From CAYLUN01 sp964386865 (lineage in GTDB: Bacteria > Verrucomicrobiota > Kiritimatiellia > RFP12 > UBA1067), in contig CAYLUN010000055.1 in the NCBI GenBank assembly GCA_964386865.1, positions 1 through 35,478 on the forward strand: a stretch of DNA of 35,478 nucleotides, read 5' to 3'. Positions within the stretch are counted from its first letter, which is position 1; every line of letters starts with the position of its first letter. The notes below the pieces were generated by a model. That model searched no databases, was not told where the DNA came from, and saw only the letters and a list, made by a program, of their open reading frames with translations. This document shows positions 31,521 to 35,478 of this stretch, in pieces. The position numbers and the translations under genes were made by a program.

Positions 31521-32618
31521 ATGACAACAACGAAGTCCGCTGCCCTCGCCCTCTGCCTCGCGGCCTCGCTCGCGATGCCCGACGCCACCGCCCGCGCCGC
31601 CGTCTTGCCTGAGTTTGGGCCGAGCATTCAGTTCGACCCGGCGGGGCCCCAGCCCACTGTCGGCAAGCTCAAGGGCAAAGCCGTCATCGTGCTCTTCTTC
31701 CAGTCCTCGGATAAGAGCGGCGGCGCGTGGACCGGCGATCTCATCCAAGAGATGCAGGAGAGCTTTGCCACGAACCGCTCCGTGGTCTTGCTGGCCATCA
31801 AAACCGACGGGGGCGGCATTCCCGCGGCCAAAGGTTTCCTCTCGTCCAAAGGCGCCAACCCGGACCAGTGGCTCGTTGCGTGCGACACCAGCGCCAAGTA
31901 TTCGTCGGACATCGTCGGCGACCCCACGTGGTATTACCTCGTCGTAGGCGCCGACGGCACAATCGTGAGCCGCGGCAAGGCTGGCGTCACGTATCACGTC
32001 CAAATCGGCGCAGACAAGAAGAAGCGGGAGACGCACTACGAGCTGGCCAAGCCCTCCATCGTCAAGCCCTGCGGCAAGATCGCGCCGGTGCTCCCCGCCG
32101 ACAAGAGCTACACCTCCTCCGCGAGCAGCCTGGCGCGCCTCGCCGAGCTGGGCGAAGCGGAGAAGGCCCTCGTGCTCTGCGCCGGGCTGCTCAGCAAACC
32201 CAAGGAGAAGCAGGCCGCCTCCGAACTGATAGCCGATCTTCAGCCGGTCGTCGAGAAGCGCGTCACGGACCGCGTCACGTTGCTTGGCGACGCGGCCAAG
32301 CCCTCGCCCGCCCGCTATGACGCCTACAACGACCTGTCACTCATGCTGAAAGACCTCAAGACCCATGCGCTTTCCGCCAAGATTTCGCCCGCCCTGGCCA
32401 AGGCGCGCCAAGACCCGGCGCTGCAGAAAGAATCCCGCGCCGATGCCGCCTACAAGGCCATCATGGCTCGCGTTCTGAAAGCGACCGCGCGCGACAAGCC
32501 GCGCCTCGCCAAGGAGCTCGAAACCCTCGCCAAGCAGTTCGAGGGCACCAAGTACGGCCAGCAGGCGGCGGACACCGCCTCGGAACTCGCCTCGAGCGCC
32601 GAGGACAGCGCCAAATAG
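31521..32618 (+). CDS. Secreted thioredoxin-fold protein lacking the CxxC active site
   Basis: A 365-residue protein with a Sec signal peptide (MTTTKSAALALCLAASLAMP..., cut near ARA/AV, about residue 27). Residues 48-155 look like a TlpA/thioredoxin fold: LKGKAVIVLFFQSS, helix GDLIQEMQESFA, then VVLLAIKTD, and GDPTWYYLVVGADGTIVSRGKAG with the cis-Pro loop GDPTWYY. Where the CxxC should be, the sequence reads QSSDKSGGAW, so it cannot do thiol exchange by the usual route. The C-terminal half is helical and Lys/Ala-rich, ending in a charged tail. AAAGGAG lies 6 nt upstream of the ATG. It is the last gene of the secretion locus, 14 nt after gspK, suggesting a periplasmic chaperone or scaffold role, not proven. 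Confidence 0.72.
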   Translation: MTTTKSAALALCLAASLAMPDATARAAVLPEFGPSIQFDPAGPQPTVGKLKGKAVIVLFFQSSDKSGGAWTGDLIQEMQESFATNRSVVLLAIKTDGGGIPAAKGFLSSKGANPDQWLVACDTSAKYSSDIVGDPTWYYLVVGADGTIVSRGKAGVTYHVQIGADKKKRETHYELAKPSIVKPCGKIAPVLPADKSYTSSASSLARLAELGEAEKALVLCAGLLSKPKEKQAASELIADLQPVVEKRVTDRVTLLGDAAKPSPARYDAYNDLSLMLKDLKTHALSAKISPALAKARQDPALQKESRADAAYKAIMARVLKATARDKPRLAKELETLAKQFEGTKYGQQAADTASELASSAEDSAK

Positions 32619-32656
32619 GGCCGCTTAGCTTACACCCCTACGCTCAAGTCTCCGGT

Positions 32657-32702
32657 AGGGACGGCATCCCCCCTTGCCGTCCCCGCAGACACCGACCGGG
32701 CG
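32657..32702. repeat. Palindromic direct repeat, copy 1
   Basis: A 46-bp unit starting AGGGACGGCATCC with a 9-bp perfect stem (GGGACGGCA 32658-32666, TGCCGTCCC 32675-32683), then GCAGACACCGACCGGGCG. It lies between convergent genes and may act as a bidirectional transcription stop, although no T-run follows. Confidence 0.7.
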
Positions 32703-32732
32703 TATCGCGCCGCCTACATCCCGGCGATCGGC

Positions 32733-32774
32733 AGGGACGGCAGCCCCTTGCCGTCCGCAGACGCCGACCGGGCG
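32733..32774. repeat. Palindromic direct repeat, copy 2
   Basis: A 42-bp near-copy of 32657-32702: AGGGACGGCAGCC, shorter loop, TTGCCGTCC, then GCAGACGCCGACCGGGCG. The similarity resumes after each unit as CCGCCTACANCCCGG; in copy 2 this lies in the glycosidase gene's end and contains its stop codon. Confidence 0.7.
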
Positions 32775-32796
32775 GCGCCCCATCCTGTCGTACCGC

Positions 32797-35121
32797 CTAC
32801 AGCCCGGTGACGAGCAGATCCATCGGCGCGATGACGGCTCCGCCGGCCGCCGTGTAGGGCGCGTCGCCGAAGTTCACTGTCACCGTCACGCCGTTCGCGA
32901 AGACGCTCTGCTGCACCCGGCGGTCGGGCGTGAGGATGCGGTGGTCGGTCATCTCCGCGTAGCCCGTCGCGCGCGACACCGGCGCGGCGACCTTGTAGCT
33001 CGCCGCGAACTGAGCCTTCTTCTCCTCCCACTGCTTCATGTCGAAGAGGTACATCGGCGGCGTGCCATAGAGCGCGTTGAAGAGGTCGCGCTTGCGCCAG
33101 ACTTTCGGGAGCTTGTTGTTGTAGTCGCCCCAGTACCACTGCGCCACCACGCAGTCGTGATACACCAACTCCCACAGCGGCAGCCGGTACGCCTCGCCCA
33201 CCTGATACTTGGCGAGGCTCTCCGGAACCTCGTCCCAAAGCCGCAGCATGTCCCGGCCGGAGTCCGGCACGCGGTAGGGCCCCACGCTGAGCATGCCTTC
33301 GAAGTAGTCGCAGAACGGCACGGACGCCTCATGCCCCGTCTCGCTGCCGCACACCAGCCCGAACTCGCCGATCAGCTTGAGCAGCTCCATCTTGTGCTGG
33401 CGGCTGTCCGTCCTTGTCTGCGGGTGATCCGGGTGGTAACACTCGAACCAGGGCGCGGCGACCGTCGTGTCAATGAACCGTGCGGTGTAGGGCTTGGACT
33501 TCAGCTCGTCGGCGATCCTCTTGCGCGCGTAAGGCAGCGCCTTGGTGTCGCAGATCACCGCGCACGGAATCATCGTCCCATCCTTCGCCTTCACCTGCCA
33601 CCCGCGCCGCCAGTCGCCGGCCGGCCCCTTCCAGTTGATGTCGTGGGGGAAGGCTTCGGTCACCCAATCGCCATGCTTGTAGCCGACCTTCTCGTGGTTC
33701 GCAGGGTCCATGATGTCCTGATAGATGTCGTAGCGCCCCACCAGCACGCGGGGAAGCTCCCGCAGCGCCGCAATCTGGTTGCTCGACCCGCCCCCGCTCC
33801 ACAGGATGCGGTCCATGCCGAGGCTCTGCATCTCTTTGACCAGCCCCACCGGGTCATGCTTGCCGCCGCCCATCTTCCAGATGTTGGCCGCCCCGAGCAG
33901 CAGGTCGATGTTCGGATTGCGTTTGACCTTCTCGGTGAACGGCAGGTAGAGCCCGGCCTGCTTCGCGTGCTCGCGGTAGCGCTTGCACATCGCCACGTGA
34001 CCGCCCTTGTCAAAGAACACGTAGCGTGCTTTGCGCGCGTAGCCGAACTGCCCCCTCTGCGCATCCCAGGACGGCCCGGCCACCCACAGCCCGGACGCGC
34101 CTTTGCGCGCGTTCATGGCCGCGTCGTCAGACGTCTCCAGAATACACATCCAGCCCGCGCCCGTTGCCTCCTCCGCCACGCCGAAGAAGCCCATGCAGAT
34201 GCCGTGCCCCCCGTACGCGATCGTGCGCCAGAGCCCCTTGTGCTCCTCGTCCACGGGATAGCTCATGCCCTCGTTCATCGGCACGATCAGCCGGTCGCCT
34301 TTTCGCGTCTCGAAAGGCGGCGGGAAGTCGAGCGGCTTCGTCAGCTTTCCCTCGGCCTCGACCGAGACAGCCAGTTCACGTCCCTCTGTGAGCGTCAGTG
34401 TCGCACGGATCTCGCGGGTCGTCTCGGGGTTCAGCAGCGTCAGCATGACGCCAGCCTGCGGCGCGGTCGCGAGCGGCTCGGCGTTCAGCACCATCCACCC
34501 CTGTCCGGCAAGGTCCTGGCGCCAGACGCGCCCCGTGCGAGCATCCGTGACGTCGAGCGTTCCGGCCACAAAATCGCCGCTCAGCGTCAAACGCCCCTGA
34601 GCATACTTTTGCTGGGCCTTCATCTGCGGGTTCACGCGGTCCAAAACCGTGCCCGCCCGCGCGACCACATAGCCGTCCGCCCAGACCGAGAGCGAACCGT
34701 TGCCGATCAGGCGCGGCTCGATGCTGGCCGCGCCTTTGGGCACGATGAACCGCGACTTGAGTTCGGTCCAGCCGCACGGAGCGCTCGCCGACGTGCCGCC
34801 GTAGGACCACTCCAGCTCGCGCCCTTTCTCGTCGCGGAGAACCACGCCGGTCTCCGCGTTCGCCCACTCCGCCGCGTCCGCCGTTTTCACGTTGCAGACA
34901 ATTTCGAAAATGTCCCCGGGCTTGACTGCGATGCGCGGAAACCCGGCCAGCGACCAGTCCTGCTTACCCGTGTGCTTGACGACAAACGCCTCGCCCTCGC
35001 GCGCCATCGTAACCGCATTGTTGTCCCGCGCCCACACATACGGCTTCTCGAACGTCCATCGCTCCTGCGCCAGCGCCGCGCACGCCGCCAGCGCCGCCAC
35101 CAGCCCCACGATCCGTTTCAT
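32797..35121 (-). CDS. Secreted glycoside hydrolase, GH101-like
   Basis: A 774-residue protein with a Sec signal peptide (MKRIVGLVAALAACAALA, cut before QE). The N-terminal ~170 residues are a beta-sandwich like a carbohydrate-binding module (ARDNNAVTMAREGEAF...SVWADGYVVARAG). A second beta-sandwich follows (LTLSGDFVAGTLDVTDA), then a barrel from about 310 on: LGMDRILWSGGG, ARFIDTTVAAPWFECYHP with a likely nucleophile Asp near 550, and LVCGSETGHE with a likely acid/base Glu about 43 residues later. This layout resembles GH101-like endo-alpha-N-acetylgalactosaminidases and relatives acting on mucin-type glycans; substrate and exact family are inferred. ATG 35121 has GAGGGGG 4 nt upstream; an upstream ATG at 35148 has no signal-peptide sense. 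truA lies 39 nt upstream on the same strand. Confidence 0.72.
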   Translation of the reverse strand: MKRIVGLVAALAACAALAQERWTFEKPYVWARDNNAVTMAREGEAFVVKHTGKQDWSLAGFPRIAVKPGDIFEIVCNVKTADAAEWANAETGVVLRDEKGRELEWSYGGTSASAPCGWTELKSRFIVPKGAASIEPRLIGNGSLSVWADGYVVARAGTVLDRVNPQMKAQQKYAQGRLTLSGDFVAGTLDVTDARTGRVWRQDLAGQGWMVLNAEPLATAPQAGVMLTLLNPETTREIRATLTLTEGRELAVSVEAEGKLTKPLDFPPPFETRKGDRLIVPMNEGMSYPVDEEHKGLWRTIAYGGHGICMGFFGVAEEATGAGWMCILETSDDAAMNARKGASGLWVAGPSWDAQRGQFGYARKARYVFFDKGGHVAMCKRYREHAKQAGLYLPFTEKVKRNPNIDLLLGAANIWKMGGGKHDPVGLVKEMQSLGMDRILWSGGGSSNQIAALRELPRVLVGRYDIYQDIMDPANHEKVGYKHGDWVTEAFPHDINWKGPAGDWRRGWQVKAKDGTMIPCAVICDTKALPYARKRIADELKSKPYTARFIDTTVAAPWFECYHPDHPQTRTDSRQHKMELLKLIGEFGLVCGSETGHEASVPFCDYFEGMLSVGPYRVPDSGRDMLRLWDEVPESLAKYQVGEAYRLPLWELVYHDCVVAQWYWGDYNNKLPKVWRKRDLFNALYGTPPMYLFDMKQWEEKKAQFAASYKVAAPVSRATGYAEMTDHRILTPDRRVQQSVFANGVTVTVNFGDAPYTAAGGAVIAPMDLLVTGL

Positions 35122-35160
35122 ACCGCCCCCTCGTTCTAACTCCGACACCCGCCCCGGCCC

Positions 35161-35478
35161 CTAACCTCTACCGTCCCCGTACCACACCCGCCACAGAAAC
35201 AGCCCGCAGGCAGCGGCCGAAGGTACGCGCGCCTTGCGCGGCGCGCACGACTCCAGCAGCTCGCTCACCGCCTCCGGCCGCTCCGCGCCCTCGCCCACGC
35301 GCAGCAGAAAGCCCACCATGCTGCGCACCTGCTTGTAGAGGAACCCTTCGCCGCTCACCCGAAAGACAATCTCTTTGCCGCGCTTGCTGACCGTGAAGGC
35401 GAAGATCGTGCGCACCGTGGTCTCCACCTCGCGCTGCGGGTTGGCGGTGAACGACGCGAAGTCGTGCCGCCCCACGAA
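35161..35478 (-). CDS. truA: tRNA pseudouridine synthase A, C-terminal part (5' end outside window)
   Basis: The last ~105 residues of TruA, which converts U38-40 of the tRNA anticodon stem to pseudouridine. Family features are FVGRHDFASFTANPQR, RTIFAFTV, the core GEGFLYKQVRSMVGFLLRVGEG (usually FLYHMVR), and the C-terminal AACGLFLWRVWY. The frame is open through the window edge, and the catalytic Asp lies beyond it. The sequence ends with a TAG 39 nt before the glycosidase start; co-transcription is possible. Confidence 0.92.
   Translation of the reverse strand, partial: FVGRHDFASFTANPQREVETTVRTIFAFTVSKRGKEIVFRVSGEGFLYKQVRSMVGFLLRVGEGAERPEAVSELLESCAPRKARVPSAAACGLFLWRVWYGDGRG

Noticed and set aside
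32674..35139. Open frame of about 820 codons on the plus strand opposite the glycosidase
   Set aside because: Its Arg/His/Leu-rich composition without motifs marks it as a mirror frame; the minus-strand protein has a signal peptide, ribosome site and catalytic motifs.
1..35478. tRNA, rRNA, insertion-sequence transposase or integrase genes
   Set aside because: Looked for on both strands by eye; none supported.

Overview
The window is GC-rich and gene-dense. It most resembles a member of the PVC superphylum, probably Kiritimatiellota or Lentisphaerae. This is inferred from gene content: prepilin-type proteins, autotransporter-associated beta-strand repeats, a Tat-tagged Gfo/Idh/MocA oxidoreductase and a secreted glycosidase beside housekeeping genes. 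No rRNA or tRNA is visible to confirm it.

Layout. Positions 1-4625 (minus) hold the N-terminal part of a large secreted beta-strand-repeat protein and, upstream of it, a Tat-exported Gfo/Idh/MocA oxidoreductase. Position 4856 starts a complete chromosome-partitioning SMC protein (plus), which converges on comF with a 10-nt gap. A compact minus-strand operon runs from 15237 down to 8589: secreted protein with a degenerate SGNH-like C-terminus, 75-aa membrane protein, rhomboid protease, nadC, coaX, NTP-transferase, comF. Most of its junctions are ATGA overlaps or 2-14 nt gaps, except for a palindrome before comF.

Positions 15512-32618 (plus) form one type II secretion / type IV pilus-like locus. 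A sigma-54-like promoter precedes a PVC-type pseudopilin. Then come the GspD secretin lipoprotein, a PilM-PilN fusion (GspL-like), PilO/GspM, a GspC/PilP-like protein, the GspE ATPase, three consecutive GspG-like pseudopilins, GspH, GspI, GspJ and an oversized GspK-like protein (the last four translationally coupled), and finally a secreted thioredoxin-fold protein without a CxxC. No GspF and no prepilin peptidase lie in the window. Positions 32797-35478 (minus) hold a secreted GH101-like glycosidase and the C-terminal part of TruA.

The most unusual feature is not a gene. Gene junctions of the secretion locus, and the DNA encoding the leader peptides of its GspG-like pseudopilins, carry degenerate tandem arrays of 7- or 8-bp units. 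In two places an array is followed 91-95 bp later by its inverted counterpart, with a small hairpin near the middle. These recall the short tandemly repeated repetitive (STRR) sequences of cyanobacteria, but here they supply coding sequence for prepilin leaders and apparent ribosome-binding sites. A second dispersed family of small palindromes occurs at 32657, 32733 and probably 25533, with a different larger palindrome at 9344.
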